This document shows, piece by piece, positions 46,557 to 54,983 of a stretch of DNA of 64,000 nt. The notes under the pieces are model-generated. The model saw only the letters and a program-made list of their open reading frames with translations. It had not been told where the DNA came from and did not search any database. The translations under genes and the position numbers were made by a program. Source of the stretch: Nannocystis punicea (lineage in GTDB: Bacteria; Myxococcota_A; Polyangia; Nannocystales; Nannocystaceae); the NCBI RefSeq assembly GCF_026965555.1, contig NZ_CP114040.1, forward strand, positions 9,584,001 through 9,648,000, given 5' to 3'. Positions within the stretch are counted from its first letter, which is position 1. The number at the start of each line of letters is the position of its first letter.

Positions 46557-48050
46557 TCAGTCCTCGTCGGGGGTCAGCACGGTGAGGTTGTACATCTCGA
46601 TCCAGCGGCTGATCTGCTTGCGCTCGCGGTCGAAGTGGCGGGCCGTCGCGCGGATGCTCCAGCCGTGGGCCTCGAGCGCGGCCTGCAGCTCCTCGCGGGT
46701 CGGCCGCGGCCGCGGGACCCGCTGCAGTCGGTAAGACTCCGGGGGAGCCCCGGGCGGCGTGGGCTCGCTGGAGCCCGGCCTGTCCTCGGGGACATGTCCT
46801 GGGTCCGTGCTCACCGGCCGGCCCTTTGACCTGTCCTCGAGGACAGCCCTGTCCGGAGCGGCCGCGCCGGGCCGCGAGCGGTCCTCGGGGACCGTCGAGG
46901 CGCGCAGCCAGGCCGGCAGGTCGGTCGCGGCGATCGGGCCGTCCTCGGCGCGACCGGCGAGCTCGTGCACGCAGCGCTGGAGGCCGCGCAGGTTGTCGCG
47001 CCAGGGCGCGAGCAGGAGCTGCTCGGCGGCGCCGACCTTGAACTCGAGGCGGGCCGGCTGGCCGCGGCCGCGCTGCTCGGACCAGGTGCGGTGCAGGCGG
47101 TCGATCCAGTCGAGGAGGTCGACCCGGCGGGCCGCGAGCGTCGGCACGCGCAGCTCCCACAGGGCGAAGCGGGCGTAGAGGTCGCGGCGGAACCGGCCGG
47201 CCTCGACCTCCTCGAGCAGCGAGCGGTTGGTCGCGGCGATCAGGCGCACGTCGACCTGATGGCGCTGCGTGCTGCCGACCGCGAGCACCTCGCCGAGCTC
47301 GACGGCGCGCAGCAGCTTGGGCTGCAGGTCGAGCGGGAGCTCGCCGAACTCGTCGAGGAACAGGGTGCCGCCGCTGGCCGCCCGGAACAGGCCCGCGTGC
47401 TCGCCGGTCGCCCCGGTGAAGGCGCCGCGGACGTGGCCGAACAGCTGGCTCTCGACCAGGTGGGCGGCCAGGGCCGAGCAGTTGATCGACAGCAGCGGCC
47501 CCCGGCGGCCGCTCAGGCGGTGCAGCTCGCCGGCGACGCGCTCCTTGCCGACGCCGGTCTCGCCGAGCACGAGCGCGGGCGAGGGATCGACCGCCGCGCG
47601 GGCGACCGCGGCCCGCAGGACCTGCATCGACAGCGCCTCGCCAGCCAGCTCGCTGCGCGAGACCTGCGGCGGGTCGACGACGGCGCCGTCCTGGCGCTCG
47701 TAGACCGCGAGGACATCGCCGATCCGCAGCACCGCGCCGTCGTCCATGTAGCGCGGCGGACCCTGCAAGCGCTGGCCGGCGAGCCAGGTGCCGTTGCGGC
47801 TGTCGAGGTCGCGCACTGCGTGACGGCCGGCGACGTCATCCCAGCGGATCGCGGCGTGACGCCGCGACACGGTCTGGTGCACCACGGCCAGCCCGCCGTC
47901 ACCGCGGCCGAGGACAGTCTCCTGCTCGCCGAGCGCGAACGATGCCTTGAGGCCGGGCGGGAACACGATCGTGAGCCGGGCGACCCGCGGCGCGGCGCGG
48001 CGCGGCGCGCTGTGCTCCAACGACACGGTCTCCTCGGAACGCCGGTTCAT
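46557..48050 (-). CDS. FHA-domain sigma54-dependent transcriptional activator
   Basis: A 497-residue enhancer-binding protein. FHA domain at ~25-125 (VLGRGDGGLAVV, VSRRHAAIRW, DSRNGTWLAG), then the AAA+ sigma54 interaction domain: Walker A LGETGVGKERVA, the sigma54-contact loop GAFTGA and Walker B GGTLFLDEFGE. The C-terminal HTH is TREELQAALEAHGWSIRATA through RKQISRWIEMYNL. Between ATPase and HTH lies a linker with three V(P/L)EDR motifs encoded by palindromic DNA. The family binds phosphothreonine peptides, which fits the kinase gene directly upstream in the same direction (112 bp). The start chosen is the ATG of MNRRSEETVSLEHS. Confidence 0.9.
   Translation of the reverse strand: MNRRSEETVSLEHSAPRRAAPRVARLTIVFPPGLKASFALGEQETVLGRGDGGLAVVHQTVSRRHAAIRWDDVAGRHAVRDLDSRNGTWLAGQRLQGPPRYMDDGAVLRIGDVLAVYERQDGAVVDPPQVSRSELAGEALSMQVLRAAVARAAVDPSPALVLGETGVGKERVAGELHRLSGRRGPLLSINCSALAAHLVESQLFGHVRGAFTGATGEHAGLFRAASGGTLFLDEFGELPLDLQPKLLRAVELGEVLAVGSTQRHQVDVRLIAATNRSLLEEVEAGRFRRDLYARFALWELRVPTLAARRVDLLDWIDRLHRTWSEQRGRGQPARLEFKVGAAEQLLLAPWRDNLRGLQRCVHELAGRAEDGPIAATDLPAWLRASTVPEDRSRPGAAAPDRAVLEDRSKGRPVSTDPGHVPEDRPGSSEPTPPGAPPESYRLQRVPRPRPTREELQAALEAHGWSIRATARHFDRERKQISRWIEMYNLTVLTPDED
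46781..46894. repeat. Three palindromes of the TGTCC/GGACA family inside a coding linker
   Basis: TGTCCTCGGGGACA (46781-46794), the perfect 16-bp palindrome CTGTCCTCGAGGACAG (46831-46846) and CGGTCCTCGGGGACCG (46879-46894). They are read in frame on the minus strand as V-P-E-D-R, V-L-E-D-R and V-P-E-D-R, separated by Pro/Gly/Ser-rich sequence. Confidence 0.75.
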
Positions 48051-48162
48051 CGGCGCGACATGGTGGATCAGCCGGGCGCGCGACGGCAAGCGCCGCGCAG
48101 AGCGCAGTTCGAGGCGAGCGCGCGTCGACCGCAAAGGCCTCGCGCCGTTGCTCCGGGCGACC

Positions 48163-50865
48163 TCAGGGGGCGACCCCCGCCTCGACGAGCAGGGCGCGGG
48201 CGTCGGCGAGCCACAGCTGCGTGAGGGTGAAGCCCTGCCCGGGGTGCGGCGCGGACAGGCCGGCGACGGCGCGCTGCAAGGCGGCGATCGCCTCGTCGCG
48301 GCGCTGCAGGGCCAGCAAGGCGCGGCCGCGCGTCAGCTCGAGCTCCGCCAGCTCGGCGGCGATCCACGGGAGGTCGCCGTAGCGACCGAACTCCGCCACG
48401 CCCGCGTCGACGGCGGCGACGGCCTTGACGTGCTCCCCCGCGAGCACGGCTGCCAGCGCCTCGGCCCCGCGCGCGAGCAGGTGGTTGTGGTGTTCGGCAG
48501 GCAGGCCGGCCGCGAAGCGCCGGGTCTCCTCGAGCGCCGCGCCGGCCTCTTCCGTCCGGCCGAGCCGCGCCTCGATGTGGCCGAGCATGTAGTTGCAACT
48601 CGCGTGACGCTCGATGTCTTCGGGGGTCCGCTCGCGCAGCGCGGCGCAGATCGCCTGCACCTCCTCACGCGCCGCCGCGAGGTCGCGCGTCCAGCGGGCG
48701 CGGAACAGCCGGCGAGACAGGACACGCGGGTGCATCGGGCCGAGCAGCGCGGTGAGCTCGGCCTCGTTCCGGGCCAGCAGCGCCTCGCGGCGCTGCGGGT
48801 CTTCGGTCACGCTCGCCAGTGACGCGAGGTAATTGGCGCGCTCGATCGGGTCGACGTCGGTGGCGCGATCGGCCTCGGCGACGGCGCGGGTGAAGGCCTC
48901 GAGCGCGCGCGGCTGGTCCGCAGCGGCTTTGTGCATGACGCCCTCGTTGTGATAGGCGCGGGCCAGCGCGGCCGCGGGATCCGGCAGGCGCTGGGCGAGC
49001 GCGCGGGCCAGCGGTACCTGGGACCGCGCGACCTCGGTGCGGCCGAGGCCGGCGACCTCGACGAAGACCTGCCGCGCGAGCGACTCGGCGGCGACGGCGT
49101 CGTGGCGCGCGGCGAGGCCCACGGCCGTCGCCTCGTCGAGGTGCTCCGCCGCCTCGGCGTCGCCTCCCGGACGGTCCATCTCGATCGCCCCCAGGGTCAG
49201 CAGGCTCGCGGCCAGCAAGGGCGGGTACTCGAGCGCCCGCGCCTCGCCGACCGCGGCCTCGGCGGTCGCCTCGGCGGCCGCGAACTCGCCCGCGTACGCC
49301 AGAGTGCGCGCGCCCGCGAGCCGCTCCTCGACCCCGGCGACCGCGGCCGCGACCGCGGGGTCCTCCGGCGGCGGCAGCTCGGCCATGACGACTCCCACGT
49401 CGCTGCAGGGCGCGACGGAGGGCAGGCGCGCGACGACCTGGGCCGCGTCGGGCGGCGACTCGCTGCGCACCGACAGCAGGCGCGCCGCGCTGGCGAGGGC
49501 GACCCGCCGCCCGTGCAGGCAGCGCATGCGGGCGTCGAGCAACCCGCTCGACTGCTCGCCGCGGCGGTGAGCCAGGCACGCCTCGCGGTGCGCCCCGGCC
49601 CATGCGGCCGCGTAGGTGTCCAGGCCAGCGACGACGCGGCCGGCGAGCTCGGGGTCGGGTCCGCCGGCGAGCACCTGCTGCACTGCGCCGTGATCGGCGT
49701 CGCTCCAGACCGCGGCGACCTCGACGGCACCGCCGCTGCACGCCTCGGCCACGCGCGCGCGCCAGTCCGCGAACGCGAGCCCGGCCCCGCCGACCAGGCC
49801 GACGAGCGCGAGCCCGGCGACGACGCGCCCGCGGCGGGACGCCGGCGCGAGGGCGGCGAGCAGCGCGTGCATGTTCGGGTAGCGCTGCGCCGGGTCGACC
49901 GCCAAACCGCGGCGGAGCACGGCGGCGAAGCGCCGCGGCGCGCGGGCGTCGGCCGGCGGGTCCCGGATCTGCCCGAGCCGCACCGCGGTGGCGAGCGCCG
50001 CGTGGTTGTCGCCGGCGAACGGCCGCGCGCCGTAGAGCGCCTCCCACAGCGCGACGCAGAAGCTGAACTGGTCCGAGCGCGCGTCGGCTACCCGCCCCTC
50101 GTGCTGCTCGGGCGACATATAGGTCGGCGTGCCGAGCAGGACGCCGGTGACGGTGAGCGACAGGTCGAGCGGCCGCGAGACGCCGGAGCCGCCCTCGACC
50201 GCCACGGCGCCGTCGTCGCGGGCGAGGCCGAAGTCGGCGACGCACACCCGCCCGTCCTCGCCGACCAGCACGTTCTCCGGCTTGAAGTCGCGGTGGACCA
50301 GGCCGGCGTCGTGGGCCGCCGCGAGGCCGCGACCGGCGGCGACGAAGTTGCGCAGGATCTCCTCGACGCTGCGCTGGCCGGCCAGCCAGGTGTGGAGGTC
50401 GACGCCGCGGACGAACTCCATGGCGATGAAGACCTGCTCCCCGAGCGCCCCGGTGTCGTAGACCTGCACGACGTTCGGATGCGACAGCCGGGCCAGCGCC
50501 TGCGCCTCGCGCAGCAGGCGGATCTGCGAGTCGCGGCCGCGGTGATCGGGGCGCAGGAGCTTGACCGCGACCCGCCGGTCGAGGTCTGGATCGTAGGCGC
50601 TGTAGACCACGCCCATGCCGCCGCTGCCGAGGCGCCCGAGCACGTGGTAGCGGCCGAGCTGCTGCGGCAGCGCGTCCGCCCGCGCGTCGCCGGCCGCCTC
50701 GCTCATGCTCTCGCGGTCGAAGGTGCCCCGGCGGCGGGCGTCGACCGAGCCCTGCGAGCTCACGGTGTCGGCGGCCCCGCTCACGCTCTCGCGGTCGAGG
50801 GTGTCCCGACCGCGGGCGTCGACCGAGCCCTGCGAGCTCGCAGCGCGTGGATCTTGCGGGAGCAT
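48163..50865 (-). CDS. Transmembrane Ser/Thr protein kinase with C-terminal helical repeats
   Basis: A 900-residue Hanks-type kinase. Kinase domain ~72-335: glycine loop GRLGSGGMG, K102, catalytic loop LVHRDFKPEN, DFG in VCVADFGLAR and YMSPEQ in the activation segment; it should be active. A hydrophobic segment VVAGLALVGLVGGAGLAF (~345-362) puts the C-terminal ~530 residues, which look like TPR-type helical repeats (ALAEADRATDVDPIERANYL), outside the cytoplasm. The first 60 residues are a 26-aa tandem duplication. It starts 8 bp after the ADYC lipoprotein stop and precedes the FHA-sigma54 gene, so a lipoprotein to kinase to activator relay is likely. Confidence 0.92.
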   Translation of the reverse strand: MLPQDPRAASSQGSVDARGRDTLDRESVSGAADTVSSQGSVDARRRGTFDRESMSEAAGDARADALPQQLGRYHVLGRLGSGGMGVVYSAYDPDLDRRVAVKLLRPDHRGRDSQIRLLREAQALARLSHPNVVQVYDTGALGEQVFIAMEFVRGVDLHTWLAGQRSVEEILRNFVAAGRGLAAAHDAGLVHRDFKPENVLVGEDGRVCVADFGLARDDGAVAVEGGSGVSRPLDLSLTVTGVLLGTPTYMSPEQHEGRVADARSDQFSFCVALWEALYGARPFAGDNHAALATAVRLGQIRDPPADARAPRRFAAVLRRGLAVDPAQRYPNMHALLAALAPASRRGRVVAGLALVGLVGGAGLAFADWRARVAEACSGGAVEVAAVWSDADHGAVQQVLAGGPDPELAGRVVAGLDTYAAAWAGAHREACLAHRRGEQSSGLLDARMRCLHGRRVALASAARLLSVRSESPPDAAQVVARLPSVAPCSDVGVVMAELPPPEDPAVAAAVAGVEERLAGARTLAYAGEFAAAEATAEAAVGEARALEYPPLLAASLLTLGAIEMDRPGGDAEAAEHLDEATAVGLAARHDAVAAESLARQVFVEVAGLGRTEVARSQVPLARALAQRLPDPAAALARAYHNEGVMHKAAADQPRALEAFTRAVAEADRATDVDPIERANYLASLASVTEDPQRREALLARNEAELTALLGPMHPRVLSRRLFRARWTRDLAAAREEVQAICAALRERTPEDIERHASCNYMLGHIEARLGRTEEAGAALEETRRFAAGLPAEHHNHLLARGAEALAAVLAGEHVKAVAAVDAGVAEFGRYGDLPWIAAELAELELTRGRALLALQRRDEAIAALQRAVAGLSAPHPGQGFTLTQLWLADARALLVEAGVAP
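50701..50840. repeat. 78-bp tandem duplication at the kinase N-terminus
   Basis: Two copies of a ~62-bp sequence beginning GCTCANGCTCTCGCGGTCGA start at 50701 and 50779 and differ at only a few bases. They encode SSQGSVDARGRDTLDRESVS and SSQGSVDARRRGTFDRESMS. The segment precedes the kinase fold and is probably disordered. Confidence 0.85.
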
Positions 50866-50872
50866 CGCCGTC

Positions 50873-51838
50873 TCAAATGTAAGTGGACCACACGATCGCG
50901 TACTTGTCGGGATCGATCTCGTCGCACGTCGGGAGGTCGCACTCCTCCTCGACCTCGGTTCGGGTCACCAGGCGCGGCGTGTCGAGGCACACCGCGCCGG
51001 TGTCCGTCCAGAGGGCCTCGAGCAGGGCACCGGTCGGCGGGACGCTCGGCAGGATGGTGCCGCCGACGTCGAACCAATCGACCTCGGTGCCCTGCGCGGT
51101 GTAGCTCGTGCCGGCGCCGCAGTAGTCGGCGGTGATCATCTTCAGGGTCGCCGTTCGCTCCGCCGGCGTCGCGGGGTCGGTGCCGGCGCGGAAGTCCTGG
51201 TTGGGGCCGTAGTTCAGGCGCTTCATCTTGTACGCGGCCTGGCCCTCGCAGGCGAGGGTGAACCAGTCGTCGTCGCCCTGGATCGCGATCACCTTGTGCT
51301 CGCGGTCGTAGGTCTCGCCGCCGATCACCGTGACGACCGCGGCGTCGTCCGGGTAGCCGGGGCACACGCTCCCCCCGTCGCCCGTCGGGTACTCGGCGCT
51401 GGCGTAGCGCAGGCCGTAGGCGGAGATGTCCGCCTCGCCGTCGGCCCAGGACTCGTAGTGTTCGTAGGCGGTGATCAGCAGGTCGAAGAGGCCGTTCGGC
51501 GTGTTCACGCGGAGCTTGTAGCCGATCAGCTCGAGGCCCATCACGTCGCTGCCGGCCGTGTGGGCCACGAGCTCGTCGCCGATCGCCTCGAGCGGGACCA
51601 GGACGTTGCCGGGGGTGATCGCGCCGACCAGCGAGACGCTGTCGCCGTTCGCGTCGCCGTCTTCGTTGAGCTCGGGGACCTCGAAGTCGTCGACCTGGGG
51701 CGAGTTGCTGTCACTGCATTGGCCGCAGCCGATGGTGGTAGTGCGGAAGGTCTGGTCGGGGTCGGTCTCCTCGGTGGTGCAGCCGATGGCGAGGAGCGAG
51801 AGGGACAGGGCGAAGAGGGGGAAGATCGAGTGCGACAT
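50873..51838 (-). CDS. ADYC-domain lipoprotein
   Basis: A 321-residue lipoprotein (signal LFALSLSLLAIGC, Cys20). The hallmark phrase KMITADYCGAGTSYTAQGTEV (~225-245) identifies the ADYC domain, known from myxobacterial secreted proteins of unknown function. Cys pairs (CGQCSDSN, CEGQAAY, ECDLPTC) suggest disulfides. The ribosome site (AAAAGG, 8 bases before ATG) and the 7-bp distance to the kinase start indicate it heads an operon with the kinase and the FHA activator. It could present a signal to the extracytoplasmic domain of the kinase; this is inference. Confidence 0.82.
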   Translation of the reverse strand: MSHSIFPLFALSLSLLAIGCTTEETDPDQTFRTTTIGCGQCSDSNSPQVDDFEVPELNEDGDANGDSVSLVGAITPGNVLVPLEAIGDELVAHTAGSDVMGLELIGYKLRVNTPNGLFDLLITAYEHYESWADGEADISAYGLRYASAEYPTGDGGSVCPGYPDDAAVVTVIGGETYDREHKVIAIQGDDDWFTLACEGQAAYKMKRLNYGPNQDFRAGTDPATPAERTATLKMITADYCGAGTSYTAQGTEVDWFDVGGTILPSVPPTGALLEALWTDTGAVCLDTPRLVTRTEVEEECDLPTCDEIDPDKYAIVWSTYI

Positions 51839-52195
51839 GATCGAACCTTTTGGAGAGGAGCGGCGCGGGCCGCCGATGCCCCCGATTCAGCAAGCGGCGG
51901 GCCTCGCGAGAAATGCAAGGATATCAACGTTCCAGCCCCGCGAGGCGCGCGTCTTGGCCTGGGCCGTCCCCTGCGACGACCCCTGTGACACCCCGGCGTC
52001 GACCGCCCCGGATCGTCACGGACGCGGGCACACCCGCGCTGGCTGGAACACCCCATGGGACGACCCACGCCTTCGCGCGTCCGCGCCACGCCTCTCGGAT
52101 GCCACATGCGTGCGTCGCCATTCTGCACGCGCGCCCGGATCGAGGCGCGTCGCGCTCGCGGCGTATCGGTACCGTTCATGAAAAAATCCACCCTG
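51839..52195. other. Upstream region of the ADYC operon
   Basis: It should contain the promoter of the minus-strand lipoprotein-kinase-activator operon. It holds CCCCATGGGACGACCC (52051-52066), nearly identical to a motif upstream of the secreted protein gene at 45974. The rest is GC-rich without a supportable gene. Confidence 0.35.
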
Positions 52196-52330
52196 CCCGA
52201 GCACGTGGTAGCGGCCGAGCTGCTGCGGCAGCGCGTCCGCCCGCGCCTCGCCGGTCGCCTTGCGGGTGTCCCGACGACGGGCGTCGACCAATGGGTCGTC
52301 TCTCGCGGCTTCACGGGCCGGATAGGACAT
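52196..52330 (-). pseudogene. 5' fragment of a second copy of the Ser/Thr kinase gene
   Basis: On the minus strand, from an ATG at 52330, the frame reads MSYPAREAARDDPLVDARRR and then GEARADALPQQLGRYHVLG, matching residues ~60-78 of the kinase at 48163-50865. The DNA from about 52195 to 52246 is identical to the kinase gene over ~50 bp (CCCGAGCACGTGGTAGCGGC onwards), then similar with a gap. After RYHVLG similarity stops abruptly and the frame runs into unrelated sequence (GQGGFFHERYRY). It is the start of a duplicated kinase gene without its body. Confidence 0.75.
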
Positions 52331-52556
52331 GCACGAATCGCTAGAGCCCGAAGGAGCGACAAGGCCTTGGAAGGGCCTTGCTTGTATCGTCGATCCACAT
52401 CTCGTGACCGACGACAGGCAACAGCCGCCCGAGCGCTCGCGCTCCTGGATTCGCTCGATTCGTCGCGTGCCGTCCACGCCCCTCGCGTAGCCGCGTAAAC
52501 GTGGTGTCCTCGCGCGCCCGGCCGTGCGAGACTCCGCGAGCGTCGACCGAACCGGC

Positions 52557-53333
52557 ATGCCCCTGACCTTTCCCTCGCACGCCGCCGCGGTCCTTCCCTT
52601 GCTGCATTTGCCCGGCGCCCGCCGCTTGCCCGCCAGCGCGCTGGTCCTGGGCAGCACCGCGCCGGATCTCGTGTACCTCGTCGGCACGCTCGGCGCGGCC
52701 GCGCATCATCCCCGCGGGCTGATCAGCTCGTGCCTGCCGGCCGGCCTCCTCGCGTTCCTCTACGTCGAGGCGCTGCTGCTGCCGATCGTCGGCCCGTGGC
52801 TCGTCGCGACCTCGCCGGCGCGCGCCCGTCCGATCGTCGCCCGCCTCCTCGGCCCGCGCCCGCTTCCCCGCACTCTCGGCGCCTGGCTGCTCGTCTTGCT
52901 CGCGCTGCTCGTCGGCGCCGCGACGCACCAGCTGTGGGACGGCTTCACCCACGCGTGGATGTGGCCCGCGCGGGCGCTGTATCCGGCGACGACCGTCTCT
53001 CTGCTCGGTCACCCGGTCCTGCTGTCGCGGGTGCTGCAGCACCTCTCGAGCGTGCTCGGCCTGGTCGTCGTGCTCGCATACCTCCGCCGGACCACGGCGC
53101 CCGCGCCCGCGACGAGCGAGCCCGGCGAGCGCAGCGACGCCGCGCGGCGGCTGCTGGTCCTGCTCGCGGCCCCGCTCCTCGCGGCCTGCGTCGCCGCGTG
53201 CATGCAGCTCCGCGACCCGCATCCGCGGCTCACCCGCGCGCTGTGGGACGCCGCGTGGTCGGCGACTGCATGGTTCGCGCTGCTGCTCGGCCTCGAGTGC
53301 CTGGGTCTGCGGCTGCGCCGCGGATCGCGGTAG
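52557..53333 (+). CDS. DUF4184-family membrane protein
   Basis: A 258-residue protein beginning MPLTFPSHAAAVLPLLHL, the typical DUF4184 opening, with APDLVYLVGTL and a later HQLWDGFTHAWMW (the conserved H..WD.FTH). Six or so hydrophobic helices. The conserved His/Asp residues hint at a metal-dependent hydrolase, but the family's function is unknown. An in-frame ATG 33 bp upstream adds a polar tail and is rejected. Confidence 0.82.
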   Translation: MPLTFPSHAAAVLPLLHLPGARRLPASALVLGSTAPDLVYLVGTLGAAAHHPRGLISSCLPAGLLAFLYVEALLLPIVGPWLVATSPARARPIVARLLGPRPLPRTLGAWLLVLLALLVGAATHQLWDGFTHAWMWPARALYPATTVSLLGHPVLLSRVLQHLSSVLGLVVVLAYLRRTTAPAPATSEPGERSDAARRLLVLLAAPLLAACVAACMQLRDPHPRLTRALWDAAWSATAWFALLLGLECLGLRLRRGSR

Positions 53334-53482
53334 GACGGTCCTCTCCATTGTCTCGGCGAGCCTCGGCGCCTACCATCCGGCCATGCGCGTCGAGCTCGCT
53401 CCCGCCAAGATCGCCGCCCCGATCCCCCCGGCGATGCGAACTGCCGGCCTCACCGCGCTGATCCTCGGTCCCTGTTCGCGTC

Positions 53483-53782
53483 GTGCGGGGGATTCGGATT
53501 GCTCAATACGGCGTCGGGTGGGCCAGCGACGCGCGGATCCTGATGTTCGCGGTCGGCACACCGATCGCCATCCTCGGCGCCCTGACCCGCGGCGGTCGCG
53601 GCTGGGCCGCCTTCACACAGATGGTCCTGTTCGGGCTGCTCGGCCTCCTGATCATCCTCTCCGGCGGTTTCACCTCGTACCTCTACCAGCTCCCGCTGCT
53701 GCTCGCGTACCTGTCGCTGCGCGGATGGATGGCCGTCCGCGAGGCTCGGGCGGCCGCATCCCTGCCCGCTCGAATCTCGTGA
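53483..53782 (+). CDS. Small membrane protein, possibly frameshifted
   Basis: From GTG 53483 it encodes 99 residues with three hydrophobic segments (ILMFAVGTPIAILGALT, MVLFGLLGLLIILSGGF, LYQLPLLLAYLSL). A second frame starting at ATG 53383 gives MRVELAPAKIAAPIPPAMRT and TAGLTALILGPC and then degrades at about 53484, just where this frame begins. A single-base change would give one ~130-residue protein with four membrane segments. The function is unknown. Confidence 0.5.
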   Translation: MRGIRIAQYGVGWASDARILMFAVGTPIAILGALTRGGRGWAAFTQMVLFGLLGLLIILSGGFTSYLYQLPLLLAYLSLRGWMAVREARAAASLPARIS

Positions 53783-54197
53783 CATGTCCCATGGGCCATA
53801 AAATTTCCGACCCGACCAATCACGTGCCCGCCCCTCCCTCCGCCTCGAGCTCGAGGCGCGTCTCCTGACTCGTGCGACGATCTCGCCTGAATCGATCGAA
53901 TGACCGGATCGCCGCCTGTTGCGCGATCCGGTGCCCCGCCGAGTCCGGCGAATCGCGAGACGAGCATCAAGCACATGCCCGATTTCGTCGAGGCGCGCCT
54001 CGGTCCATCTCGAGCCCCTGAGCGGCCCGGGAAGTGCTCCGCGTCGATCGTCCGCTCGCCGGCACGTATGCTGCGCGGCCGATGTCCGCGGCTCTCGCCG
54101 ACCTGTTCGGGACCTGGATCGAGGACGCGCCCGGCCCGAACGAGGACGCAGCGAGGCAAGGTCGTGCTGACGCGCGGGTGAGCGTTCGTGCGGCCGG
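53783..54197. other. 415-bp region between converging genes
   Basis: It begins with GACATGTCCCATGGGCCA (from 53781), a member of the palindrome family at the end of the membrane protein gene. No reading frame with a plausible ribosome site and protein-like composition was seen in the rest. Confidence 0.4.
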
Positions 54198-54887
54198 TCA
54201 GCGCGGCGCGGCGAGGCGGCCGAGCCACTCGCCGAGCAGCGCGCGCTCGGCCTGCGAGAGGGGCGCCGCGTCGTCCAGCACGGCGCGCAGGGCGATGGCC
54301 GCGGCTGCGGGTGTCGGGGCCTGGACGACTGGGGTGCCGGTCGTGATCGCCGCGATCACGGCCTCGCGCGCCGACGCGGACAGATCGAGGTCGCGGTCCT
54401 CGGGGCGGCGCTCGAGCAGCGCCAGCACGGTGCCGAGGCCGGCGGCGTGGACGAGCTCCGCGGCGTGCGGCTCGCGGACGCGGAGCCGGCCCGCGGCGGC
54501 GATCCGGCGGATGCTCTGGGCAAGGACCTGGCGGCCCTCGTCGCCCGCGGTCAGGCGCAGCGCCGGGTCGGCCATCAGCGTGTAGATCGCCGGGTTGGCC
54601 AGGCCGAAGGCGATGTGCAGGTCCCAGCCGGCGCGGAGGTCCTCGACGGGGTCGGCGATCGGGACCCGGGCCTGCTTCTCGCGCAGGTAGCTGGCGTAGC
54701 CGTGGGCCGCGACAGCGTCGAGCAGGCCGCGCTTGTCGCCGAACAGGCGATACAGCGTCGGGGCCTGGACCCCGGCGGCGGCTGCCACTGCCCGGGTGGT
54801 CACCGCGTCGCGTCCGCCGGTCGCGAGGAGCTGCAGCGTCGCCGCGAGGATGCGGGTGCGCGGATCTTCGCCTTCGTCCATGCCCAT
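54198..54887 (-). CDS. TetR family repressor, divergent from an NmrA-like gene
   Basis: A 229-residue TetR regulator with HTH VTTRAVAAAAGVQAPTLYRL (~28-47) followed by FGDKRGLLDAVAAHGY. It is divergent from the NAD(P)-binding protein gene at 54984, with a 17-bp perfect palindrome between them that overlaps the likely transcription start of that gene. It probably represses both itself and its neighbour. Confidence 0.9.
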   Translation of the reverse strand: MGMDEGEDPRTRILAATLQLLATGGRDAVTTRAVAAAAGVQAPTLYRLFGDKRGLLDAVAAHGYASYLREKQARVPIADPVEDLRAGWDLHIAFGLANPAIYTLMADPALRLTAGDEGRQVLAQSIRRIAAAGRLRVREPHAAELVHAAGLGTVLALLERRPEDRDLDLSASAREAVIAAITTGTPVVQAPTPAAAAIALRAVLDDAAPLSQAERALLGEWLGRLAAPR

Positions 54888-54920
54888 GATGTTACATGTT
54901 TTTCCGTCGATATAGTTTTT

Positions 54921-54972
54921 TTGTTACCGGCGATATATCCGTGCTAAGGTGATGGTGTTAGCGGCGCTAACA
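54921..54972 (+). promoter_or_regulatory. Promoter with a palindromic TetR operator
   Basis: TTGTTA (54921-54926) and TAAGGT (54945-54950) are spaced by 18 bp and resemble a sigma70 -35/-10 pair. Directly downstream, TGTTAGC-GGC-GCTAACA (54956-54972) is a perfect 7-bp inverted repeat, placed where a repressor would block initiation. AAAGGA follows as ribosome site for the ATG at 54984. Confidence 0.75.
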
Positions 54973-54983
54973 AAGGATCACGC

